A stretch of 64,000 nt of DNA, from NCBI RefSeq assembly GCF_000026365.1, contig NC_012994.1:558001-622000 (forward strand). The letters run 5' to 3'. Numbering within the stretch: the stretch's first letter is position 1; every line of letters begins with the position of its first letter. Source of the stretch: Zygosaccharomyces rouxii. Lineage: Eukaryota > Ascomycota > Saccharomycetes > Saccharomycetales > Saccharomycetaceae. Position numbers and translations under genes: made by a program. This document shows positions 1 to 9,344 of the stretch, piece after piece. The notes below the pieces were generated by a model that had not been told where the DNA came from, made no database searches, and saw only the letters and a program-made list of their open reading frames with translations.

Positions 1-2
1 AA

Positions 3-1088
3 TTTGGCATTATTAACGCCAGAATTAGAAGACACCGTTGGCACAGAAAGATCTTAAAAACTAATGATCCATTAGTCTTGTCCCTGGGCTGGAGAAGATT
101 CCAAACTTTACCCGTTTACACGACGACGGACTCGAGAACAAGAAATAGAATGTTAAAGTATACTCCAGAACATACTTACTGTTTCGCCAGTTTCTATGGA
201 CCCCTCTGCTCTCCTAATACACCTTTCTGTGGTGTTCAAGTGGTCGCCAACAGTGAAACTGGAGGTGGTTTTAGAATCGCTGCCACTGGTATGGTTGAGG
301 AAATTGATGCCAATGTAGAAATTGTGAAGAAATTAAAACTTGTTGGTTTCCCAAGTAAAGTATTCAAGAATACTGCTTTCATCAAGGACATGTTTTCCAG
401 TGCCATGGAAATTGCCCGGTTCGAAGGTGCCCAGATCAAGACCGTCTCTGGTATTCGTGGTGAGATCAAAAGGGCACTGTCTAAGCCAGAAGGTCATTTT
501 AGAGCTACTTTCGAAGATAAAATTCTCATGAGTGATATTGTGATTTTAAGATCATGGTATCCCGTTCATGTTAAGAGGTTTTACAATCCAGTGACTTCGT
601 TATTATTGAAATCAAAGAATGAATGGAAGGGTATGAGACTCACTGGTAAGATTAGAGCCGATCAAGGAATTGAAACACCAGCTAACCCAGATAGTAATTA
701 CCAGAAAGTGGAACGTGTAGAGAGGAAATTTAATGGTCTCAAGGTGCCTAAGGCAATTCAAAAGGACTTACCTTTCAAGTCTCAAGTTCATCAAATGAAG
801 CCGCAAAAGAAGAAAACTTACATGGCTAAAAGAGCTGTGGTTCTCGGTGGAGAAGAAAAGAAGGCACGTACATTGATGCAACAGGTTTACACGCTCTCGA
901 GAAGTAAAGATGAAAAGAAGAAGGCCAAGAAACAGGATGAACGTAAGGAAAGGTTGAAAAGATTGGCTAAAGCTGAAGAAGAAAAAGTCCAAAGAGACAA
1001 GAGGAAGAAGAAAGAGTATTTCACAACTCAAGGTAAGAAAAGATCTGGTGGAGAAACTGAAGGCGGTAGTTCAAAGAAGAGGAAATAA
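3..1088 (+). CDS. BMS1: Ribosome biogenesis GTPase Bms1, C-terminal part (5' truncated by window)
   Basis: Reading frame open from the left edge (first whole codon at base 3) to a TAA, giving the last 361 residues of Bms1. The GTPase domain lies outside the window. What remains is the conserved C-terminal domain shared by Bms1 and Tsr1, with stretches such as RRHRWH, LSLGWRRFQT and KYTPEHTYC, then a lysine-rich, probably coiled tail ending in SSKKRK. In yeast Bms1 is a nucleolar GTPase of the small-subunit processome that works with Rcl1 in early 18S pre-rRNA cleavage; that role is family knowledge. The neighbours SAR1, a PCL8-type cyclin and RPL1 match the S. cerevisiae YPL217C-YPL220W order, which supports orthology. 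The gene is convergent with SAR1. The first ATG in the window (position 147) is internal, not the start. Confidence 0.96.
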   Translation, partial: FGIINARIRRHRWHRKILKTNDPLVLSLGWRRFQTLPVYTTTDSRTRNRMLKYTPEHTYCFASFYGPLCSPNTPFCGVQVVANSETGGGFRIAATGMVEEIDANVEIVKKLKLVGFPSKVFKNTAFIKDMFSSAMEIARFEGAQIKTVSGIRGEIKRALSKPEGHFRATFEDKILMSDIVILRSWYPVHVKRFYNPVTSLLLKSKNEWKGMRLTGKIRADQGIETPANPDSNYQKVERVERKFNGLKVPKAIQKDLPFKSQVHQMKPQKKKTYMAKRAVVLGGEEKKARTLMQQVYTLSRSKDEKKKAKKQDERKERLKRLAKAEEEKVQRDKRKKKEYFTTQGKKRSGGETEGGSSKKRK

Positions 1089-1168
1089 TAACAGTGAATG
1101 TATATATATGTGCATATATCAAAGATAGAAAAAATAAAAATATGATTTACTTCTTTCGTTAAATTATA

Positions 1169-1815
1169 TTAGATGTACTGGGATAACCATTGGAATGCAT
1201 CAGCGTAACCGTCTCTCATAACGACGGAACACATAAACACTTCCACAGGTCTTTGGCCTTCGACTCTGACATCACCAGTAGTGCTCATCAATCCTAGGGC
1301 AGAACGCAATTCTGCTTCAGAAACAGCATTTGCTGAATCGATCTTGTTACCCAAAATGACGAATGGAACGTTTCTTAATTCTGCAATGTTGAAAAGAGCA
1401 TCTAATTCAACACGAGCTTCGCCAAATCTTTCAGGATCAGCTGCATCCACTAGGAAAACAATACCATTCACTTCTGGGAAATAGTCTTTCCATAGACGAC
1501 GTGCTTGAACGTGACCACCAAGATCGAAAGTCGTGAATTTGACGTTACCAATGGCTAATTCTTCAGAGGTTGGGTGCCATGTAGGTTGTAAAGTTGCCAA
1601 TCTGTCATTTTTCAACATATGCAATAAAGTGGTCTTACCAGCATTATCCAAACCTAAAAACAAAAGTTTACCATGTTTGTTCCAAAGACCAAGAGAGGCC
1701 AAAACGTCTCTAACTGTATAATCACGATCCCATGTTAGTACTCAGTCAAAGCGATCAAAATAACTTCTTTTTTTTAGACTAGCTACATACACCACCCTAG
1801 CAAATCCCAAGCCAT
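1169..1815 (-). CDS. SAR1: COPII small GTPase Sar1, two exons
   Basis: Sar1 starts COPII coat assembly at the ER by inserting an N-terminal amphipathic helix and recruiting Sec23/24. The main exon (1713-1169) lacks its own ATG. Splicing to a 25-nt first exon (1815-1791) gives [17 protein letters not shown], the expected Sar1 amphipathic N terminus. The intron (1790-1714, 77 nt) has GTATGT at 1790-1785, a perfect TACTAAC branch box at 1740-1734 and CAG at 1716-1714; it splits a Phe codon after its first base. The joined protein is 189 residues (about 190 in S. cerevisiae) with P-loop GLDNAGKTT at about 29-37, switch-II DLGGH and base-binding NKID. An intron near the start is also known in S. 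cerevisiae SAR1. Identity is essentially certain; the splice junctions are inferred from sequence but fit all consensus signals. Confidence 0.96.
1714..1790 (-). other. SAR1 spliceosomal intron
   Basis: 77-nt intron: donor GTATGT (1790-1785), branch box TACTAAC (minus strand of 1740-1734), acceptor CAG (1716-1714). The branch-to-acceptor distance is short (about 20 nt), as in many yeast introns. A pyrimidine tract is not obvious. Confidence 0.93.
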
Positions 1816-1965
1816 ATCTTCTATTGATGGAAAACTGACTTAACGGCCAATTCTTGATAGAGAATATGTATTACCGGTTCATAATATGAACACGAAAGTC
1901 TATATAATTTTGTTGATCAGGATGCCGCAAGACTTTGGAAAAAAAAAATTATGGAAGAATATAAT

Positions 1966-1971
1966 CACGTG
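1966..1971. promoter_or_regulatory. CACGTG E-box between SAR1 and the PCL gene
   Basis: Palindromic CACGTG about 150 bp upstream of the SAR1 ATG. In yeasts it is bound by Cbf1 or Pho4; which factor binds here cannot be told from sequence. Confidence 0.4.
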
Positions 1972-2063
1972 GGAGATTGGTATGGGGAGGGTAACACGTC
2001 GGAGTTGATACAGAGTAAGATCAATAGTATATTAACAGAATATTAAGAATAAATCGGATCAGA

Positions 2064-3350
2064 TCAAGACTGGTTGGATTCGCAAGCCACAAGTTCATCT
2101 TTAATCTTGGCGGTAGCTGCTAGTCTTTCTCTTGTGACCATAAATTGTTCGTCTTTTAAGCAAGTCACTAGAGATATTTCTAGTCTGCTGAGAAGTCTCT
2201 TCGAAATTCCACAAACTTTGGAAAAATACTGGTGAGAATGTACATGGTCCTCCATTATTTTGGTGGCAATACGAACGCAGGCAATTACTAAACGATGAAT
2301 CTGTGAATCTTGCAACCGGTGCCTCAGACATAGTTCACCATTATTATCATTTCTCATTAGACATAACGTTTGTAGGAGAAAGGCAGATGCCAAAAACACT
2401 GCTGGACTGTAGGTACATTTGGTTTGAATCCTTGTGATAAATTCTTGATAGGTTACCGTTGGCATGCTTTTCATAGAGAACTGATTAAAATCCCAATCAC
2501 GAGGATTTGGAACATCTTGTTGATCTTGTGCTTGGGACATGTGCAATATGCAATTGATGGTATTTTGAAAAATTTCGATAGCCTGTGAAGTTTCCATGGT
2601 CTCGCAATTTGTGATTGAAGAGATATTATCCTCATTTTCAGTCGTTTCCTTCTCTCCTTCCCGTTCATTGGCTCTTCGTACGTGCTGCAGAATCTGTTCG
2701 AATGACGGTATTCTTAGTTCATCTCTCCCAGAGTCCTGTGATAAGGGTGTCTTTTCCCAAGCTCGTTCAGAATCGGAAGATATACCGCTAACACTACTAT
2801 TCAGGTTGATCTTGTCTTCGTCCATTTCGCTTTCACTCAGTTCAAAATTTGAGACTGACCCAGAAGCCGTGGTTGCTGTGGTTGCTAGTGTCGTTTCACT
2901 ACCGATTGATTTGTAGGGCATACCATCACTATCCATTAATTCTGATCTAAACATGTCGATTTTCTCCAAATTTAGGGCCAGGTATTCATTAACCCGATTA
3001 GCATACTGTAATAGCTCTTCTACGTTTTTCTTACCCTTTGGGGAGTCTGATTGGCTTCTATTTCTACCGTCTTCATCACCATTGTTGTTTCTGTCATTGT
3101 CAAACCTAACCCTTTTATTAATACCGCTATTGCCACGACGAAATGATCTCCAGTCGTCGTTTAAAGCTGAGAAATTGTTAAAACGGTAAGGACTAGCTCT
3201 AATCGGTAGCTCAAAAGAATTCTCAACGTCATCATCATCCAAATCGTTAATCGCAAATCCATCTTCATCATCCTCTTCAATATCGCTGGCCTCAGATAAT
3301 CCATCTGGGACGAATCCCGGCCGCTGAATCTTCTCGAAATTAAGTTCCAT
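2064..3350 (-). CDS. PCL8: Pho85 cyclin, Pcl8/Pcl10 type
   Basis: A 428-residue protein with a disordered acidic N-terminal half (runs such as EEDDED and DDDDVEN) and a C-terminal Pho80-like cyclin fold at about residues 290-410. This includes TYQEFITRIQTKCTYSPAVF and a segment around RLVIACVRIATKIMED. In S. cerevisiae Pcl8 and Pcl10 direct the kinase Pho85 to glycogen synthase and to regulators such as Gcn4. They are WGD duplicates next to RPL1A and RPL1B respectively. Here a single gene sits between SAR1 and RPL1, so it is the unduplicated counterpart of both; PCL8 is used as a label only. The start is the first in-frame ATG and gives the conserved-looking MELNFEKIQRPGFVPDG. Confidence 0.85.
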   Translation of the reverse strand: MELNFEKIQRPGFVPDGLSEASDIEEDDEDGFAINDLDDDDVENSFELPIRASPYRFNNFSALNDDWRSFRRGNSGINKRVRFDNDRNNNGDEDGRNRSQSDSPKGKKNVEELLQYANRVNEYLALNLEKIDMFRSELMDSDGMPYKSIGSETTLATTATTASGSVSNFELSESEMDEDKINLNSSVSGISSDSERAWEKTPLSQDSGRDELRIPSFEQILQHVRRANEREGEKETTENEDNISSITNCETMETSQAIEIFQNTINCILHMSQAQDQQDVPNPRDWDFNQFSMKSMPTVTYQEFITRIQTKCTYSPAVFLASAFLLQTLCLMRNDNNGELCLRHRLQDSQIHRLVIACVRIATKIMEDHVHSHQYFSKVCGISKRLLSRLEISLVTCLKDEQFMVTRERLAATAKIKDELVACESNQS

Positions 3351-3793
3351 ACTTGTTTAAATGGGGTATTCTTGTCCCTTTCCTTCCTTCTGTTCTGTAT
3401 TGTGCTAGTTTATCTACCTTATGCTCTCGGTTTCTCCTGCAATATTTTGTCAATATTGGAAAAATTGGTTACTGCTATATACTAATGCTATAGTAATAAG
3501 CAGTAGAGAAGAGGGAGACGGCCAAAATGGCAGCCAATGGAATTGGTCTACTTCAAAGATTTACTGAGAGGAGTAGTGAAATTCCCATGTCTTAAGCTAG
3601 TTTTCCGATAATAAATGTAACTACCCTTGGCAATTCGGCCGTTCTTGTTACGTATAAACACGACAATCAACGATTCCCCTGCCGAATGCCAAGATGATAA
3701 ACAGCACAAGACTGCGGGGGAGATCTGCAATTCTGATTTGTACCAGATTCTCTAGAATTTTCACTTTATCTTACAAATATAGTATAAATGTGC
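3351..3793. other. Intergenic: PCL promoter and RPL1 3' flank
   Basis: 443 bp holding the 5' flank of the cyclin gene and the 3' flank of RPL1 (both on the minus strand). Short open frames here are not conserved-looking. I see no RNA gene or repeat. Confidence 0.6.
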
Positions 3794-4447
3794 TTAGTAC
3801 AATCTGAAAGATGGACCCATAGTGGACTTGATCACTAGGGAACCAACGTTTTGCCAGTGCTTCTTTAGCAAGGAAACCAAGAAGTTAACGGCCATCAAGA
3901 TTTGGTTGACCAAAGAGTCTTCGTTCATTTCGACGTTACCGACGGCAACAGCCAAACACAAAACCTTCTTCAATTGGAACTTGATGGTAGATCTAACATC
4001 GGTAACCTTACTGTACAAGTCATCGGTGTGAGAAACTGGAGTTGGGAACTTACCAGCCTTGGACAATTGAGGACCCAAAAGTCTTGGGACTTGCTTGATC
4101 AAAACTTCAGAAGCGACGAAAGCAGAGTATTTCTTAGCCAACTTCTTAATCAACTTCTTGTTCTTGTTCAACTTCTTCAAGTCTTCAACAGACATGGCAT
4201 CAACACCGCAAGACTTAGCTCTGTCGACATCGAAAGCATCACCGAAGATACAGATGGACAAGTTTGGTCTTGGACATTCTGGCAACTTCAAAGTACCGGA
4301 GAAACGCTTGTCTCTTTGAGGGTCGTAGTTCTTCAAACCGACTTGCAATTCAACGGTTTCCAAGAAGTTTCTCTTCTTGGTTTCAGTGGAGTACTTCAAC
4401 AACTCCTTGACGTTGTCTCTAATAATAGCAGAGTTAATCTTAGACAT
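3794..4447 (-). CDS. RPL1: 60S ribosomal protein uL1 (L10a)
   Basis: 217 residues, the exact length of S. cerevisiae Rpl1. It starts [17 protein letters not shown] and carries the uL1 hallmarks: a central [14 protein letters not shown] stretch, [15 protein letters not shown], and a C terminus ending [10 protein letters not shown]. uL1 forms the mobile L1 stalk that guides deacylated tRNA out of the E site. No intron is present. Codon choice is strongly biased, as expected for a highly expressed gene. In S. cerevisiae this gene is duplicated (RPL1A, RPL1B); the flanks here match both copies (PCL8/PCL10 on one side, MRM2 and SEC27 on the other). The promoter shared with MRM2 carries Rap1- and Fhl1-like sites. 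Confidence 0.97.
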   Translation of the reverse strand: MSKINSAIIRDNVKELLKYSTETKKRNFLETVELQVGLKNYDPQRDKRFSGTLKLPECPRPNLSICIFGDAFDVDRAKSCGVDAMSVEDLKKLNKNKKLIKKLAKKYSAFVASEVLIKQVPRLLGPQLSKAGKFPTPVSHTDDLYSKVTDVRSTIKFQLKKVLCLAVAVGNVEMNEDSLVNQILMAVNFLVSLLKKHWQNVGSLVIKSTMGPSFRLY

Positions 4448-4632
4448 GGCTAACTATTAGAATATCCTTCAAAGTCTTCCAAAAAGATTTGGTGTTCCGT
4501 GGGGCTTGCGACTTCTAGAGATACCTGGAGATATAGGAAACAACCACTTCAAAAGATGCGTATGAACAAGCGACACTAGGTTGATAAACTTTTAAAAGAG
4601 ATGCTCATCGTTGAAAACTTTCGTGTGACTGT

Positions 4633-4649
4633 TTTGCGTCGTTTGCGTC
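4633..4649 (-). promoter_or_regulatory. Pair of Fhl1-type motifs upstream of RPL1
   Basis: Two copies of GACGCAAA (minus strand, 4640-4633 and 4649-4642), about 190-200 bp upstream of the RPL1 ATG. GACGCA is the motif associated with Fhl1/Ifh1 at ribosomal protein promoters. A T-rich tract follows, which is also typical. Confidence 0.6.
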
Positions 4650-4703
4650 GGTCTTTTCTTTGAACTTTGAAAAAAAAAAAAAATCAAAAAACATTACACC
4701 GAG

Positions 4704-4715
4704 GTGTATGGGTCT
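4704..4715 (-). promoter_or_regulatory. Rap1-like site upstream of RPL1
   Basis: Plus-strand GTGTATGGGTCT matches the reverse complement of the Rap1 consensus ACACCCRYACAY with one mismatch. It lies about 260 bp upstream of the RPL1 ATG, a usual distance for ribosomal protein genes. Confidence 0.6.
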
Positions 4716-4849
4716 TAACATACACAGTGAATATACAGCATTAAGAGGCATCTCATCTTAACGTAAGCTAGCGAGTTAAATCCTCGGTATCTCAGTTTGA
4801 TGTTTCAATAGCGGTTAAGTATGGGGATGTCGCAAGACCATGTGCATAT

Positions 4850-4855
4850 CACGTG
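4850..4855. promoter_or_regulatory. CACGTG E-box in the RPL1-MRM2 divergent promoter
   Basis: Embedded in the longer palindrome ATCACGTGAT, the preferred Cbf1-type context, about 265 bp upstream of MRM2. The whole 4448-5118 interval is a divergent promoter with no gene visible inside. Confidence 0.45.
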
Positions 4856-5118
4856 ATTTTGGCGGCTATCTAGATTGTTTGTATTTCTGCGGCACAAGAA
4901 GTATAACCCTTCTTTCCTCACATCTTGAAAGCTGTAGATATTCTCTGAGACCCCTTGTTGTTGTTTGACTGCTTAGATGTCCCGTTACTATGGGAGTTAC
5001 ATTATGAAAAAAAAAAATAAAATCAAGCTCATCGCTTACTTATATGTAAAGTGCTGGTTGAAGTAGTACGAGTTAAAGGGGAAAATTGTCCAGAACGTGT
5101 CCATTTAGATCTTCGAGG

Positions 5119-6054
5119 ATGCTCTCCATCCATTCATTACGATTAAATTTGTGCTTTCGAGGAGTTTCACGACCTCTTGGTCATTTTAGGTTTAATTCTC
5201 AGGGTAGATGGCTAGATAGACAATCCAATGATCATTATACAAAGGAAGCTAAAGTGCAAGGACTGCGATCTAGAGCAGCCTTCAAATTAATGGAACTCGA
5301 TGATAAATTCCATCTTTTCCAGGGGGATAAACATAAACATCAAAGAGTTTTAGATCTAGGTTTTGCTCCAGGTGCATGGTCTCAGGTTGCTCAAAGACGT
5401 ATTGGACCTAATGGTATGGTTTTAGGAGTTGATATTCTCCCGTGTGAGCCCCCTAAAGGTGTACATTCCATCCAAGCCAATATACTCTCGAGGAAGACTC
5501 ATGAATTGATAAGACTCTATTTCTCTAGACATTTCCAATTGTACAAATCTGATCATCTTCATGAGCATCACGGATATTTTCAACATAGATTAGAGGAACA
5601 ATTGGGTCTTATTAAAAACACGGATGCGTACGATGAGATCTTTGATGTTGGATTATCCTCAGGTAAAGTGGACAGGTTCCCTATTGATACCATTATTAGT
5701 GATATGTATGAATGTTGGCCCCAGATAACTGGATATTGGAATAATCTTACTAATGCAGCTTATTACAGGATGGCAAATACATCAGGTGTTGCCATAAGGG
5801 ATCATTATCAGTCAATCGATTTGGCAGATGCGGCTCTAGTGACGGCAATTGATTTGCTAAGACCTAGGGGAAATTTTGTTTGCAAGCTTTACACCGGTAA
5901 AGAGGATAAATTATTTGAGAAGAGATTAAGAAAAGTGTTCCAACGTGTTAATAGATTCAAACCAGCTTCATCTAGAGGTGAATCTAAAGAACTATATTTC
6001 ATTGGACTTGGTAAGAAAGATCCTATCGATAAGCTGGATGTCTTTTCGGTGTGA
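5119..6054 (+). CDS. MRM2: Mitochondrial 21S rRNA 2'-O-methyltransferase Mrm2 (FtsJ family)
   Basis: 311 residues from the first ATG (MLSIHSLRLNLCFRGVSR), a typical basic, Arg/Leu-rich mitochondrial presequence. The frame is open 33 nt further upstream but has no earlier ATG. The FtsJ-like fold shows SAM-binding LDLGFAPGAWSQVA, and the K-D-K-E catalytic tetrad is traceable in SRAAFKL, IISDM, FVCKLY and KELYFIGLG. Yeast Mrm2 methylates the 2'-O of a uridine in the peptidyl-transferase loop of 21S rRNA. The 320-residue S. cerevisiae protein lies next to RPL1B in the same relative orientation, as here. An insert rich in His (about 140-180) separates the SAM motif from the catalytic Asp. Confidence 0.92.
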   Translation: MLSIHSLRLNLCFRGVSRPLGHFRFNSQGRWLDRQSNDHYTKEAKVQGLRSRAAFKLMELDDKFHLFQGDKHKHQRVLDLGFAPGAWSQVAQRRIGPNGMVLGVDILPCEPPKGVHSIQANILSRKTHELIRLYFSRHFQLYKSDHLHEHHGYFQHRLEEQLGLIKNTDAYDEIFDVGLSSGKVDRFPIDTIISDMYECWPQITGYWNNLTNAAYYRMANTSGVAIRDHYQSIDLADAALVTAIDLLRPRGNFVCKLYTGKEDKLFEKRLRKVFQRVNRFKPASSRGESKELYFIGLGKKDPIDKLDVFSV

Positions 6055-6165
6055 TTTTTTTTTTCTGATTTTCTTGTTTTTACAGTTTTCTATGGGTTTA
6101 GAAAGAGATATAAACGTATGTGAGTGACATTTGTATTATGATTGATTGGCAAATCTTTATCTACA

Positions 6166-9028
6166 TCATTCCTTTTTGGATTCTTCCTTAGTCTCCGATG
6201 CCTCCTGAGTTGGAACCTCTGTTTGAGATTCTTCTTTCTCTACTGGAGCCTCTGGTTTAGCAGCAGTAGGTTCCTGTGGTTCCTCAGTGGTCTGTGATTC
6301 CTTTGGTTGAGTATCTTCATTTACGACTTCTTCAGCTGCTTCCGCTGGAGAAGCTTGCTCATCTGTTTCTTCTTTACCAGATGGTGCAGAGTCTATGTCG
6401 ATAAGAGGAGATGCGTTGGGTGCATTCTTTTCACTGAAGCAAATTCTATCGGCGATCGCAGTTTTTCCATCAGCTTTCAAACTTTCCTTCCATTTGGTAA
6501 CAACGGAATTTACACCATCACTCTCAATACCGTATGTGACTGAAAGCAGAGCAGCTTCAGGGAATTTTCCTAGTTTTACCAACAAGTTTTTAGCGCTTTC
6601 CACATCACCCGCTATGAAATAGGCCTTGAAAGATAGGTTATATTTGCCCAAAGCTTCAGCATCCTTAGCAACCGATAGAAGGCCCTCAGTGTTGTTGAAA
6701 GAAGAATGCAGCAAGAACAAAGATTCTAAGTCATGTGCCTTCATGTAAGCTTCGCTAGCCAACTTGAAATTGTATTTTTGTAAACTAGCATCACCAAGTG
6801 ACCTCCACCTCAGTTCACTCTCTTCTTCACCCAAAATTTCATATGCTAGCGTTAGTTGACCAACCTTCAAAGCCAAATCGAATTTTTGGTCAGTGTCTGG
6901 AGAAGTCTTTAGAGCCTCTTCGTATAATTCCTGGCCTTCTAAAAATCTAGCGATCTTGGATAAAGTGTCCTTACTCTCTACATTAGGTAGGATGGTGTTC
7001 ATAGCTTCCTCTAATTCACCTCTCAAAGTTAGAGTCTGGAATTCCAACAATTCTAAGGAAACATTATAACCGTAAGTGTGAATTTCTCTGTCAGCTAAGT
7101 ACACTTTGTTGTCACGAACCAGGTAACCTAGCATGTACATTTCCTTGGTCAAATGAGCCAAGTTGTAAGTCTTACCGCCAACGAAATAGTTCAACCTGTT
7201 AGTGGATGTGGTACAAATGAAGACATCGCCAACCCACTTACCAGAAGTGATTGATTCATTCAATTCATGCAAAACATCAAAGGCATCATCAACACCGTTG
7301 TCCTCATCTATTTCACCCTTGGTAACTGCTTCTTCGTAAACGTCTTTGTTGAAAGCTAAGGAGTAAGCACTAGCTTCATCGCCACGACCTTCTTCAGTGT
7401 TGAGTATCATGACGAGTTCACCATTGTCGGACCAAATAACGTCACGGGCATTGATATCGACCCTTCTAACGAGGTTACCGTTTTCCCAATCAAAGAAATA
7501 AATAAACCCATCAGATTTAGCACCGAGAAGACCACCACCGAATAATCTTTCTACACCATATTGCAAGGGAATTGACCAAGAAGTAACTTCTTTGAAATTC
7601 TTGAAATATCTCACTTGCCCGGTTTCATCCACAATTGCATAACTGTTAGAGTCAGGACCCCATACAAAGCCATGGCATTTACCAAAAGATCTGTTTCTCC
7701 ATGCCAGGGCTGTGTAAATAACATACTCACCATCACCGACAACGGCAACGAATCTACCATTAGGAGAGTGTACTAAACTTTGTGGGAAAACATCGACGGA
7801 ACCTAATTCTTTAGTCTGTAAAAGCAATGGTTCGCTCTCTTCGGCCTCTTCATTACCTCTAATAACTGCTGTGAAAATGTCAGAGGGTGATGCATTCTTA
7901 CCACCCGCCCACACAAGCTTACCAACTGGATCGAGGGATAGTGTAGGGACATCTTTACCTAAGGCAAGAACTGTGAACCCATTGTCAAAACCTGAAGCGA
8001 TGTAATTTTTCTTACCAGTTGGATGAGTAGCTAAACACCAACTTCTTTCCAATCCCAAATTAATAGTTTTCTCCAATTTATAAGTGGAAGCATTCCAAAT
8101 CTTCAAGGTACCATCTTCAGAACCGGAAATGATGACGGGCAGAGTTGGGTGGAAAACTGCAAAGGAGACATTGGACATGTGTCCTTCCAGAGTTGCAACA
8201 CAGGATTTTGTTTGATAATCCCAGATCTTAACTGTCAAATCATCAGAAGATGTGATCATGTATGGCTTGTCAGGTAATGGGTAATAATCTACAAAATTTA
8301 CACCTCTTTCTTGGCCTGTTGTTAAGGTATAGTTAGGTGTAGGTTGACCTAACGACCAAACTTTAACGGTAGAATCTAAGCAACCAGAGGCGAAAGTGCT
8401 TGGATCCTTAGGGTTGAAAGCCACACACATAACGAAGTGTTCGTGACCTTCAAAAGTTTGCTCTAGAGCCCAATTTTTCTCCCAATTCCAAAGTTTTACT
8501 GTCAAATCATCACTACCTGACAACAGATATGGTTTAGTTGGATGTACCGCAATGGAACGGATGTAATCAGGATGTGCTTCAAAATCGACAACCTTTTCAC
8601 CAGTGTTATAATTAAACACTCTGATTCTGTAATCATCACAACCCACAATGATCCAATTCTTTCTAGCAATAAATTTACCACTTCTTATAGGTGAATCGGT
8701 AGCTTGTATAGATCTAACTTCAGTTTGCGTCTCATAATTCCAAATTTCTACACGACCAGAATATAGCGTGGTTAAAACCCATGGTTCACTGGGGTGGAAA
8801 TCAATCCCCTTTACTCTATCAGACCTATTGCTGAAAGTTTTCTGTAATTAACAAAAACAGTTAGTTCAAAATGTTCACAAAACAACGAATTCACAAGAGA
8901 TCAACAGCCTTCTCATCAACGCGTTTCTTCCCTATTCACTTTCTGAATCGACGCTAATCGAAGTCTCCTGGAGGCCGTTAAAACCCAATTCCAAAATATC
9001 TAACACATACCTTGATGTCCAATTTCAT
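6166..9028 (-). CDS. SEC27: COPI coat subunit beta'-COP (Sec27), two exons
   Basis: The major exon (8841-6166) encodes seven-bladed WD40 propellers, starting KTFSNRSDRVKGIDFHP, followed by an alpha-solenoid and an acidic, Glu/Pro-rich tail. It has no ATG at its 5' end. An 18-nt first exon (9028-9011) encodes MKLDIK, the expected Sec27 start, and joins in phase after a 169-nt intron. The product is about 897 residues (889 in S. cerevisiae, whose SEC27 also has a 5' intron). Beta'-COP binds KKxx cargo signals and forms the COPI outer coat with alpha- and epsilon-COP for Golgi-to-ER retrieval. The gene is convergent with MRM2 and divergent from the YGL138C-like gene, as in S. cerevisiae. Confidence 0.96.
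8842..9010 (-). other. SEC27 spliceosomal intron
   Basis: 169-nt intron with donor GTATGT (9010-9005), acceptor CAG (8844-8842) and a slightly non-canonical branch box AACTAAC (minus strand of 8866-8860). It separates MKLDIK from KTFSNRS without splitting a codon. Confidence 0.92.
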
Positions 9029-9200
9029 TTCAACACAGGATTGATGGTGCACCCCTCAACGTTACTCTTAATCAATTAACTGTTCTCTTAATAAATAACA
9101 CTTCATAGTGAAAAGTTGTCCTTTCAATTGGGTTCCACTTGTTCGTCATATCGCTTATTACGTCTATCATAAAACACGAGAAAATCAAAAATCTCGGCGC

Positions 9201-9270
9201 CAGCGTCAGCGTCAGCGTCAGCAAAAGAGATTGTGTCAGTAATTAAAATAAAATAAAATAAAATAAAATA
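9201..9270. repeat. Two short tandem repeats in the SEC27/YGL138C-like promoter
   Basis: A hexamer CAGCGT repeated about 3.7 times (9201-9222), and 22 bp later a pentamer TAAAA repeated about five times (9244-9270). They lie in the 316-bp divergent promoter, the second only 75 bp before the plus-strand ATG. Both are the kind of array that varies in copy number between strains. Confidence 0.8.
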
Positions 9271-9344
9271 GTTTGGATTGCAAACAGAAGCTTGGTATAA
9301 TACTCTTTCAAAGAATACCAATCATAGAATCATAACAGATAGAA

